DNA of 10,382 nucleotides from an uncultured Planctomycetaceae bacterium. GTDB taxonomy: Bacteria > Planctomycetota > Planctomycetia > Planctomycetales > Planctomycetaceae. The DNA is taken from assembly GCA_937975745.1 (NCBI GenBank), contig CALJUK010000600.1:1-10382 (forward strand), given 5' to 3'. The translations under genes were made by a program, and so were the position numbers. Shown here piece after piece: positions 1-6,884 of this stretch. Within the stretch, counting starts at the first letter, position 1. Each line of letters begins with the position of its first letter. The notes beneath the pieces were generated by a model. The model had not been told where the DNA came from and searched no databases. It was given only the letters and a program-made list of their open reading frames with translations.

Positions 1-1559
1 GTCGGTGACCGGTTCACGTTGGTCCCGGCTTCGACCGGTCGTTCGGCTTGCTGATTCAAGCGTTCGATTTCGAAATCGCTACCTGTTTCGCTGGCCCAGG
101 TTTTCAGCGAGAGGACACCTGCCTCGGCCTCGATCTGGCGAGCCCGCGTCTCTCGCAAGTAGTCGCGGGTTGTCACCGAAGGGGCTTCAATCTGAATGCG
201 GACCGACCGTCTCAGCTGGTTGAACGACAGCCCCTCCGAGCGAATCGCACCGCTGCGATAGGCCAGTTGCAGCACTTTCCATAAGACTTCGCGGAAGCGA
301 CTGCGGAAGAATCGCTGTTCAGCCTCGCACGCCTTGACGAAGGGGGACTCGGCCACGAGTGTCGAAGAGTACGAACCGTTGCTCGCGTCGCCGCTGATCA
401 TGTACTCGGGCATGCACCAGCGGCTTCCGATCATTCGCAGCACTGCCTGATGCACCTGGATGAAACTGCCCGCGTGGGCACTTCCCAACGGACCCGGCTT
501 GTACTGCAATCCGTGACCGACATCGAGAACGGTGCCCGGCCCGTAATGGCTGCAATAGCCGGTCCCATATCCGCCCGGCGTCGCGATCCGGGCCCTGTAA
601 CCACGCGCGTTGGTCGACCGCACGGCCTCGACCACTTCGGGTGTTGCCCCCGGAACATGCTCGCGAATGAAGGCAATCGCCGACTGGACGGCGGCACCTT
701 CACGAGCATTCCGGAGGAGCTTGTCGGCACCGTCCAGGTGCGGTTGCACCGGATAGAAATCCGACAAGCCCCGTTTGATGTTGCGATCGACATTCAGCTT
801 GATGTGGACCGCCCGATCGACGGGCAGGTAGTCCCAGTCGGCTCCGTGCTGGCTCCAACCGATGTGGTAGCCAAGGACCTGCTGGACGTCATCTGCCGGG
901 GTGTGAACGCCGAACGACCATGAGGTCGGAATGTCGATCCCCAGCCAATCGTCAAGTTCGCGCGGCTGATCGGGCTCGGTGACAAGTTCCGGTTCGATCA
1001 GTCGGACAGCGATGTTGTCGGTTGAATCGACGGTGAGCGACAGAAAGGCTTCGCCATCCCGGTGGCAGCGGAGGAAGACTTCCCGTTCAAGATCGCCGTT
1101 CCAGCCGTTGTGATCCAGAAAGTGGTCGACCGCTTCCTGCACGGACCGTGTGACGGTATCCGGAATGTCAGACTGCTCGACTACCTTGTAGCTGAACCCG
1201 GTTCCGACGCAGTAGTTCGTCAGATGCTGCATGGCCCCGACGGCAGCCGGAACACACGCCGCCAGGCGTCGCCCAGCAGATCGAATGCGGGCCAGCTCGG
1301 ATTCGTCACTGGCAAACGGCTGACTGTCGAGTCCGAAACGACTGCCGCCCGCATTCCAGGCAGAAGCCCGTCGGCCGAATCCGACGGCATCGGTGAAGAA
1401 ATCGATGGGGCTGACAAGACTCCCCCAGGACTCAGTCAGAGACGACTCCGCCACAGGACCCATCAGTTGCAAGCTCGACTTGAGCTGCGCGATCTGCGTT
1501 TCGAGCTCCAACGTCTCTTTGACGCGTCGCATCTCTGCCAGCTGTTCTGCAGTTGCCAT
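1..1559 (-). CDS. Phage portal protein, lambda family (3' end beyond window)
   Basis: The minus strand is open from the ATG at 1559-1557 to the left edge, giving 519 codons with no stop. The predicted role is the dodecameric portal ring at one vertex of a phage or phage-like capsid, through which DNA is packaged. The N-terminus is charged and probably helical (residues 1-35). Residues 390-420 carry GDASNGSYSSTLVAESPF, which corresponds to the SYSAAR-type segment of lambda gpB. Residues 461-508 (SVTTRDYLRETRARQIEAEA, then GVLSLKTWASETG) match the lambda region where the protein ends with a 'GLSTYEKECAKRG'-like stretch. Lambda gpB is 533 residues, so only a short C-terminus should be missing. 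The in-frame upstream extension reaches a TAG near 1671 without another ATG or GTG, so 1559 is the likely start, although its ribosome site is weak (GAGAG). No terminase is visible upstream. It could belong to a prophage, a remnant or a gene-transfer-agent-like cluster. Confidence 0.82.
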   Translation of the reverse strand, partial: MATAEQLAEMRRVKETLELETQIAQLKSSLQLMGPVAESSLTESWGSLVSPIDFFTDAVGFGRRASAWNAGGSRFGLDSQPFASDESELARIRSAGRRLAACVPAAVGAMQHLTNYCVGTGFSYKVVEQSDIPDTVTRSVQEAVDHFLDHNGWNGDLEREVFLRCHRDGEAFLSLTVDSTDNIAVRLIEPELVTEPDQPRELDDWLGIDIPTSWSFGVHTPADDVQQVLGYHIGWSQHGADWDYLPVDRAVHIKLNVDRNIKRGLSDFYPVQPHLDGADKLLRNAREGAAVQSAIAFIREHVPGATPEVVEAVRSTNARGYRARIATPGGYGTGYCSHYGPGTVLDVGHGLQYKPGPLGSAHAGSFIQVHQAVLRMIGSRWCMPEYMISGDASNGSYSSTLVAESPFVKACEAEQRFFRSRFREVLWKVLQLAYRSGAIRSEGLSFNQLRRSVRIQIEAPSVTTRDYLRETRARQIEAEAGVLSLKTWASETGSDFEIERLNQQAERPVEAGTNVNRSP

Positions 1560-1928
1560 ACGGTCTCTCGTCGCTGTCCAGAAACAGTTGTCGGGAACTT
1601 TTCGAATTGGCCAGAACAGGTGTCCCGCCAGTCGAAGTCCCGAACTGATCGAACGCGAACGCGAGTTTGTCTACAGAATTGGTGGCTTTGTTTTCGAACA
1701 GCGTGACACAGGCTCGATCACTGGCGAGAGTTACCACGTCGGCCGATGACGCACGACACAATTCGGAATTCACAAGAACACACGCGCACAAAGCCCGGTG
1801 GCGTGTGGTCTCTCGCCACGGCTGCGCCTGCCGCGCGGAGTCTGTGCTGGGTTGGAGCGAGGAGGGCGTGTCGCAACGCATTGTGCGATCTGAGGCACGC
1901 TCAGAACAACCGGGCTGCGTATTCTGCG
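1560..1928. other. Intergenic region between ppk2 and the portal gene
   Basis: This stretch of about 370 bases lies downstream of ppk2 and upstream of the portal gene, both on the minus strand. Open frames exist but give cysteine- and serine-rich translations with no recognisable motif, and the longest minus frame overlaps the portal gene. A small perfect hairpin at 1889-1905 (TCTGAG, loop GCACG, CTCAGA) sits about 25 bases past the ppk2 stop. It lacks a T run on either strand, so it is only a weak terminator candidate for ppk2. The promoter of the portal gene should lie here, but no convincing -35/-10 pair was found. No tRNA was seen. Confidence 0.5.
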
Positions 1929-2792
1929 CTACAGTTGGTCGCGGATTTCCTGAAGTTCCTGACGCCGCTCGGCCGTCACCTCGGGATAGGCCATCTGCAA
2001 ACTGCCAAAGACATGCCGAATCGTCTGCGAGATGATCAACCGGGCGTTGTGCTTGTCGTCGGCCGGCACGATATACCAGGGAGAGTTTTCGGTACTCGTC
2101 GCATTCAGGCAGTCTTCGTAGGCTTGCCTGTAGTCGTCCCAGAACTGTCTCTCGCGGACGTCTGCCAGGCTGAATTTCCAGTTCTTGTCCGGCTCATCAA
2201 TCCGCGCGATAAACCGCTCCCGCTGTTCTTCCTTGGAGAGATGCAGAAAGAACTTGATGATCCGCGTGCCATTGCGATGCAGATGGGCCTCCAGGTCGAG
2301 AATCGACTGATAGCGGTCCTGCCAGATCGTCTTCATGTTGATCTGGTCCTCGGGCAGCCGCTGTGGACCCAGCAGCTCGGGATGGACACGCACCACAAGG
2401 ACTTCTTCGTAGTAGGACCGATTGAAGATCCCGATGCGACCGCGCTCCGGCAGGCGGCGGGTCGTCCGCCAGAGGAAATCGTGATCGAGTTCCTCGGCGC
2501 TGGGCTGTTTGAACGAGAAGACCTGACAGCCCTGGGGATTGATGCCCGACATGACATGCCGGATGGCACCGTCTTTTCCTGCGGCGTCCATACCCTGGAA
2601 GATCAGCAGCAGGGCATGCCGATCGCTGGCGTAGTGCATCCGTTGCAGCGATTGGATTTCCTCGGTGTGCTGTTCGAGGATCTCCCGGTACTCCTTCTTG
2701 GAGTCGTAGAACGGTTTGACCTTGGTCGGCCGTTCGGACAATTTGACGTGGCTGTTGGGCCGTACTCGAAATTCTTCGGAGTGGAGGCTCAT
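1929..2792 (-). CDS. ppk2: Polyphosphate kinase 2 family protein (polyphosphate:nucleotide phosphotransferase)
   Basis: This 287-residue protein has the single-domain PPK2 fold. The family transfers phosphate between inorganic polyphosphate and nucleotides in the cytoplasm. Walker A is GMDAAGKDG at residues 67-75. The second conserved block, FNRSYYEEVLVVRVHPE at 123-139, includes the NRS-Y-E residues typical of the family. The lid region, ERFIARIDEPDKNWKFS, follows at about 192-208, and the STEN-PWY-VPA segment at 233-244. The pattern (VLVVRVHPE, KFFLHLSKEEQ, ending with QMAYPE) most resembles the AMP/ADP-phosphorylating class III-like PPK2 enzymes, but the class is an inference. The length is normal for the family. 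The start is supported by a purine-rich ribosome site, GGAAAGGA at 2797-2804, five bases upstream on the minus strand. The gene is probably transcribed alone, because the portal gene lies about 370 bases downstream. A 402-codon plus-strand frame (1746-2954) is its antisense shadow. Confidence 0.95.
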   Translation of the reverse strand: MSLHSEEFRVRPNSHVKLSERPTKVKPFYDSKKEYREILEQHTEEIQSLQRMHYASDRHALLLIFQGMDAAGKDGAIRHVMSGINPQGCQVFSFKQPSAEELDHDFLWRTTRRLPERGRIGIFNRSYYEEVLVVRVHPELLGPQRLPEDQINMKTIWQDRYQSILDLEAHLHRNGTRIIKFFLHLSKEEQRERFIARIDEPDKNWKFSLADVRERQFWDDYRQAYEDCLNATSTENSPWYIVPADDKHNARLIISQTIRHVFGSLQMAYPEVTAERRQELQEIRDQL

Positions 2793-3084
2793 GTCATCCT
2801 TTCCCGGTTCGCCCGGTTGCGACTCGTCCAGTGTGGCCGACCTGTCTATAAGTTAACATGCTCTCCCCGAATGTCACCGGGATTTGACTTGTCCGACCGA
2901 TGTCGGGTGAAGTCGGGTCAAACCGAATCCAGAGTCCGCGCACTTCGCGCATGAAAACAGCCGACCGAGTGCGCGACTCGACCGGCTGCTTGTGCGTCCT
3001 GTGCTTGTTGGCGGTCACTACGCGTGCCTCCACCTGCGCGAGGAGGCTTGGTCCGTGTTGTCTTAATCGCTATCATGGTCGAGT
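2793..3084. other. Non-coding region between ppk2 and the transposase remnant
   Basis: About 290 bases separate the divergent ppk2 start from the first recognisable transposase sequence. No frame here gives a recognisable protein. It should hold the ppk2 promoter: a TATAGA-like box lies on the minus strand near 2855-2860, but no good -35 partner is obvious. It also contains a direct repeat GTCGGGT (2902-2908 and 2912-2918), a possible minus-strand terminator (2954-2988) and a small inverted repeat GCCTCC/GGAGGC (3026-3031 and 3042-3047). The left part of the insertion sequence may be here in unrecognisably decayed form. Confidence 0.45.
2954..2988 (-). terminator. Possible intrinsic terminator, minus strand
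   Basis: CAGCCG (2958-2963) pairs perfectly with CGGCTG (2983-2988). An AC/AC internal loop follows, then CGAGT (2966-2970) pairs with ACTCG (2976-2980) around a GCGCG loop. Read on the minus strand, the stem is followed by TTTT (2957-2954). The hairpin is GC-rich, but the T run is short and no gene is seen upstream of it on the minus strand. It may protect ppk2 from read-through coming from antisense transcription of the transposase remnant, or it may be part of the old element. Confidence 0.35.
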
Positions 3085-3086
3085 TG

Positions 3087-3188
3087 CCGGTAAAGTCGAG
3101 CTTGTTTCGGCGCTGAAACGTAATCACTGTACGCTGCATCAAGGCGTCGTCGATTCCATCGGCAAGCCGATGGAATCGACTTTACCGG
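3087..3188. repeat. Outer 13-bp inverted repeat with a 76-base spacer
   Basis: CCGGTAAAGTCGA at 3087-3099 is exactly complementary to TCGACTTTACCGG at 3176-3188. The right arm shares its first five bases (3176-3180) with the right arm of the inner hairpin, so the two stems cannot form fully at the same time. Both arms lie inside the transposase remnant. Confidence 0.85.
3149..3180. repeat. Perfect 15-bp inverted repeat (32-base hairpin)
   Basis: GTCGATTCCATCGGC (3149-3163) and GCCGATGGAATCGAC (3166-3180) are perfect reverse complements separated only by AA. On the plus strand the stem is followed by TTTA, which is too short for a strong terminator. It overlaps the VVDSIGKPMEST codons of the decayed transposase, so it was not originally a free-standing regulatory element. 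Confidence 0.9.
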
Positions 3189-3717
3189 AATCGGTACCGG
3201 GTAGTGTGGCAAAAGGCATGTGTCACAGGCGCGAAGGAGCTCGGCATTACATCCAGATTCCGGCTCCCACAATTCTGCCAGGCTTTGGTCGTTGGAAGGT
3301 ACTCTTAGCGGTCGGTGTCGCCGTCCTGACGTGCCTGAGTAACGGCAGGGAGGCAGCCGACGTGCGTTACTCCATTAGAATTGGGCGACGGGGGTCAAGC
3401 GGTTTGTGCATGCGGTGCGCGGCCATGGGAATATTGATGGCCGTTGCCACTGGGGCCTGGATTTCACGTATCGCGAGGACGAGTCTTGGGGGCACGATCG
3501 ACAGGAACGAGAGAACTTCACCAGGCTTAGCCGTTTCACGCATTCCTTGCTGAAGCAGCACCCGACCCGCGGCTGCGTCGTGATGGAACGCCGCTGTTGC
3601 CGCTGGAAGGACAAATTCCTGATGAACGTCCTCGCCGGACGATCGACTGAGTACGCGCTGGCCCTGCCGATAGTCGTTCAGTGAAGTTGTCGGCCACAGT
3701 TTCGTTCGGGAGCGCAA

Positions 3718-6114
3718 ATGTTTCTGTGGTTATGGGCTATTCTGATTGCTGCGGGCCTCGCTCCCGGAGTGAACCGGGTTGTCGGTTCACGTGGCGGTTG
3801 GGGACTTGCGCTGGTTCCAGCTGGTGTATTCGCATGCCTGTTGAAGCAGTGGGCGTCGATTGTGAACCAGCAAGACGTGTCGGCTTATGTGGACTGGGTT
3901 CCGACACTCAATCTGGCCATGTCGCTGCGGCTGGATGGTCTGAGTCTGCTGTTCGGGCTGCTGGTCACCGGCATTGGGGCGTTGGTTCTGGTGTATGCTG
4001 GAGCTTATCTGAAAGTCGATGATCGGCTGGGTCGGCTATGGGCGATGCTGCTGCTGTTTATGGCCGCGATGCTGGGTGTGGTACTCGCCGATAACGTCCT
4101 GACGTTGTTCATCTTCTGGGAACTGACCAGCATCACGTCGTACCTGTTGATCGGTTTCAACAGTGATCGGCCGGAATCTCAAGCGTCAGCTTTGCAGGCG
4201 CTGCTCGTGACGGGTGGCGGTGGACTGGTGCTGCTTCCCGGTCTGATTCTGCTCGGACTCGCCGGTCAATCGTTGGAACTTTCGGACCTGTTAAGCAGCG
4301 GCGACCACATCCGGCAGCACTCACTCTATGTACCGATGCTGCTCCTGATCCTGGTCGGTGCCTTCACGAAGTCGGCTCAGTTTCCGTTTCACTTCTGGCT
4401 GCCCAACGCGATGGCGGCTCCGACCCCGATCAGTGCGTATCTGCATTCGGCCACGATGGTGAAGGCGGGCATCTACTTGATTGCGCGGCTGCACCCGATT
4501 CTGGGCGGTACGGCGGAATGGTTCTGGATGATTGCCCCAGTCGGGACGATCACGATGGTCGTCGGCGCGGTTCTGGCGATACGGGCGACTGACCTGAAGC
4601 AGATTCTGGCCTACGCGACCATCAGCGTGTTGGGAACCTTGACGATGCTGCTGGGTATTGGAACCGAAGCGACTCTGACGGCGGCTTTGGCAGTGCTGGT
4701 GGCTCACGCGTTCTACAAAGGCGGGTTGTTTATGGTGGCTGGGGCCATCGATCACGCCGTGCATCAGCGTGACATTCGCCAACTCGGCGGACTCCGGTCA
4801 GCAATGCCGGCAACATTTGTGGCCTCCTGTCTGGCGGGTACTTCGATGGTGGGGGTGTTGCCGACATTCGGGTTTATCGCGAAAGAGACGTGGTACGAGG
4901 CCGCTGGCGATCTGCCGGACATCTCGTTTCTGGCTGCGTCGGTGTTGTGCAATATCGGATTGGTTGCGGCAGCAGGACTGGTGTGCATCAAGCCGTTCTT
5001 CGGCAGCCGAACCAATGCCACTCAACAGGCGCACGAGGGGAGTCTCGCGTTGTGGGGGCCACCGACTGCACTCGGTGTCACTGGTTTGGCGCTGGGGTTG
5101 GCACCGACGCGCATCAGTGAACTGTTGGCCGCTGGAAGTCGCGCCATCGCGGGACGAGTCGTGCCTGTGAAATTGGCATTGTGGCACGGCGTGAATGTGA
5201 CGCTACTGCTGTCGCTTCTGACGCTGGCAGGCGGAGCCGTGTTGTACTGGCAGCGGCATCGGTTGAAAGTTGTTTTCGCTGCGGACGGCCGTTTGATTCG
5301 CTATGGCCCGTCGACGGTGTATGACTGGCTGCTGAAATCTGTCAACCAGTTGGCACGCGGCCAGACGGCGATCTTGCAAAACGGATACTTGCGTTTCTAT
5401 TTGCTCACGATGGTGGGGCTTACTGTCTTCAGCGTGTGGATGGCGTTGAAAGGCGAATTGCAATCGCATCTGAAACCGATGCCTTTTGACTTTCACTCCC
5501 ATGAAGTCTTGTTGGCCTGTCTGATCCTCGTAGCGGCAATCACGGCTGTTCGAGCCACGACGTGGCTGCTGGCAGTCGGGGCACTCGGTGTTGTGGGATA
5601 TTCCGTCGCCGCCGTCTTTGTGTTGTTTGGTGCACCAGATCTGGCGATGACGCAGTTCGTCATCGAAACACTGACGGTCATTTTGTTCGTCATGGCGTTT
5701 TCACGACTGCCTGACTTCCGTCGTCTGTCGTCCGTTCGCACGCGAGGCCGAGACGCATTGGTTGCCGTTGTGGCGGGCGGGACGATCACAGTGTTGTTGC
5801 TGTTCGCGATGACCGTTCGATCGAGTTATCCAATCTCCGATTACTATGTCACCCACAGTGTTCCGGAAGCTCATGGCCGCAATGTGGTGAACGTGATTTT
5901 GGTGGACTTCCGCGCGCTGGATACACTCGGGGAAATTACCGTGCTGTCGGTTGCGGCGATCGGGGTGTATTCGTTGTTGATGCTGCGACCACCCAGTCAA
6001 GCTGACAAAGTGATCCACTCGGCGAACGGGAAGGCAGACTCATTGCAGGACAATTCTCCTGCGGCGCAGCACGACGCGGCAGCCGATCATCCTCCTGAAT
6101 CGGGAGGAGTGTGA
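3718..6114 (+). CDS. mrpA: Mrp Na+/H+ antiporter subunit A
   Basis: MrpA is the largest subunit of the multisubunit Na+/H+ antiporter, an inner-membrane complex related to respiratory complex I. At 798 residues this is full length. The N-terminal ~500 residues are NuoL-like. FIFWELTSITSYLLIGF (131-147) holds the key glutamate E135. GAFTKSAQFPFHFWLP (214-229) holds K218, followed by AAPTPISAYLHSATMVKAGIYL with H243 and K249, and HAFYKGGLFM with K334. The C-terminal part carries the DUF4040/MbhD-like segment (VLFGAPDLAMTQFVIETLTV, 635-654) and an MbhE-like segment (VDFRALDTLGEITVLS, 729-744). The last ~40 residues are a polar, probably cytoplasmic tail. The start is supported by GGGAG at 3708-3712, five bases upstream. 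The gene is first in the operon and three bases from mrpB. A decayed transposase abuts its 5' side. Confidence 0.97.
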   Translation: MFLWLWAILIAAGLAPGVNRVVGSRGGWGLALVPAGVFACLLKQWASIVNQQDVSAYVDWVPTLNLAMSLRLDGLSLLFGLLVTGIGALVLVYAGAYLKVDDRLGRLWAMLLLFMAAMLGVVLADNVLTLFIFWELTSITSYLLIGFNSDRPESQASALQALLVTGGGGLVLLPGLILLGLAGQSLELSDLLSSGDHIRQHSLYVPMLLLILVGAFTKSAQFPFHFWLPNAMAAPTPISAYLHSATMVKAGIYLIARLHPILGGTAEWFWMIAPVGTITMVVGAVLAIRATDLKQILAYATISVLGTLTMLLGIGTEATLTAALAVLVAHAFYKGGLFMVAGAIDHAVHQRDIRQLGGLRSAMPATFVASCLAGTSMVGVLPTFGFIAKETWYEAAGDLPDISFLAASVLCNIGLVAAAGLVCIKPFFGSRTNATQQAHEGSLALWGPPTALGVTGLALGLAPTRISELLAAGSRAIAGRVVPVKLALWHGVNVTLLLSLLTLAGGAVLYWQRHRLKVVFAADGRLIRYGPSTVYDWLLKSVNQLARGQTAILQNGYLRFYLLTMVGLTVFSVWMALKGELQSHLKPMPFDFHSHEVLLACLILVAAITAVRATTWLLAVGALGVVGYSVAAVFVLFGAPDLAMTQFVIETLTVILFVMAFSRLPDFRRLSSVRTRGRDALVAVVAGGTITVLLLFAMTVRSSYPISDYYVTHSVPEAHGRNVVNVILVDFRALDTLGEITVLSVAAIGVYSLLMLRPPSQADKVIHSANGKADSLQDNSPAAQHDAAADHPPESGGV

Positions 6115-6117
6115 GCT

Positions 6118-6531
6118 ATGGATTCAGTCATCCTGAAGACTGCCGTACGGTTCCTGTTACCGTTGCTGTTGTTGGCATCCATTTTCCTGTTTCTGCGCGG
6201 ACACAACGAACCGGGAGGTGGTTTCGTCGGTGGTCTGGTTGCCGGCGGAGCGATTGCGCTGTACGCGATCACACGCAGCGCGGCTGCCGCTCGGCAGTTG
6301 GTACGTGCGTCGCCTCGCCTTCTGATCGGTTCGGGCTTACTGTTAGCACTGGGCAGTGGCTTGGCACCGTTGTTTTTTGGTCGCCCCTTTCTCACGGCAT
6401 TGTGGACCACGACAACAACTGCCGTTCTGGGAGAACTGCACATTGGAACGCCGCTATTGTTCGATCTTGGCGTTTATTGCGTCGTGACGGGAGTCACACT
6501 CGCCTTCGTCTTTACACTGCTTGAAGAATAG
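6118..6531 (+). CDS. mrpB: Mrp Na+/H+ antiporter subunit B
   Basis: This 137-residue membrane protein carries the MrpB signature GHNEPGGGFVGGL (residues 28-40) and a second conserved block, GTPLLFDLGVYCVVTG (110-125). It has four predicted transmembrane stretches, the usual number for the family. MrpB is a structural subunit that packs beside the C-terminal part of MrpA and is needed for antiport by the complex. The strong ribosome site GGGAGGAG (6102-6109) lies inside the last codons of mrpA. Only three bases separate the mrpA stop from this ATG, so translation is probably coupled. An alternative frame starting at 6111 is a shadow. Confidence 0.96.
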   Translation: MDSVILKTAVRFLLPLLLLASIFLFLRGHNEPGGGFVGGLVAGGAIALYAITRSAAAARQLVRASPRLLIGSGLLLALGSGLAPLFFGRPFLTALWTTTTTAVLGELHIGTPLLFDLGVYCVVTGVTLAFVFTLLEE

Positions 6532-6536
6532 TCGGC

Positions 6537-6884
6537 ATGGACATTGTCTTAGCGATCACCGTCGGCGGACTCTACGCGGCAGGCATTTTCATGATGCTGC
6601 GCCGCAATGTTGTCAAGCTGCTGATTGGACTTGGCCTACTGAGTCACGCCGCCAACCTGTTGATATTCACAGCGGGCCGACTCGTTCGTGGTCGTGTCGC
6701 GGTTATTCCCGCCGGAGAGACACAACCTCTGACAATCGTCGCCGACCCGTTGCCTCAAGCCCTCATCCTGACAGCCATCGTGATTAGCTTCGCGGTGCTG
6801 GCGTTCACGCTCGTCCTGATTTACCGGACGATTCAGACTCTCGGCACCGACGATCTAGACCAGTTGAGGGCAACCGACACATGA
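6537..6884 (+). CDS. mrpC: Mrp Na+/H+ antiporter subunit C
   Basis: This 115-residue protein resembles complex I NuoK, with three transmembrane segments. The diagnostic MrpC/NuoK-like stretch is DPLPQALILTAIVI (70-83), and LLIGLGLLSHAANLLIF (28-44) forms the second helix. The C-terminal tail, after about residue 97, is polar. In the assembled antiporter MrpC sits between MrpA and MrpD and helps couple the two proton paths. The gene starts five bases after the mrpB stop. Its ribosome site is weak (GAAGAA near 6524-6529), which suggests it relies on ribosomes arriving from mrpB. Its stop overlaps the start of mrpD. Confidence 0.95.
   Translation: MDIVLAITVGGLYAAGIFMMLRRNVVKLLIGLGLLSHAANLLIFTAGRLVRGRVAVIPAGETQPLTIVADPLPQALILTAIVISFAVLAFTLVLIYRTIQTLGTDDLDQLRATDT

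Larger units (their letters stand above)
3085..3684 (+). pseudogene. Decayed ISAs1-family transposase, C-terminal half
   Basis: Three-frame reading recovers a continuous match to the ISAs1-type DDE transposase C-terminus as remembered. The order is VSALKRNHCTLHQGVVD (family ALKGNQ-TLH), a degraded KGHGR-E-R block (KGMCHRREGARHYIQIPAP), LPGFGRWK, NGREAADVRY, then LGDG and VKRF after frame changes, AVRGHGNIDGRCHWGLDFTY with REDES (family HW-IEN-LHW-LD-F-ED-S), and finally LLKQHP and DKFLMNVLAG. Two small indels explain the frame changes: about two bases lost near 3377-3380 and one extra G in a GGGGG run at 3390-3394. The first two catalytic aspartates and roughly the first half of the usual ~370-440 residues are missing, and the HW-IEN motif has decayed to HGNIDG. 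The stop at 3682-3684 is only 33 bases before mrpA, and no terminal inverted repeat was recognised. Confidence 0.8.

Noticed and set aside
1062..1706. Plus-strand open frames across 450-923 and 1062-1706
   Set aside because: They are antisense to the portal gene, which gives one uninterrupted, recognisable protein on the minus strand.
1432..1881. A minus-strand 149-codon frame overlapping the portal start
   Set aside because: It has no recognisable motif, its composition is low-quality, and its last ~40 codons overlap the portal gene out of frame. A missing terminase C-terminus was considered but not supported.
1746..2954. A 402-codon plus-strand open frame
   Set aside because: It lies antisense to ppk2, whose conserved motifs are clear on the minus strand. 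The plus-strand translation shows no family features.
3149..3180. The perfect hairpin as a plus-strand intrinsic terminator
   Set aside because: It is followed only by TTTA and lies inside former transposase codons.
3367..3717. A minus-strand 116-codon frame upstream of mrpA
   Set aside because: It is antisense to the better supported transposase remnant on the plus strand.
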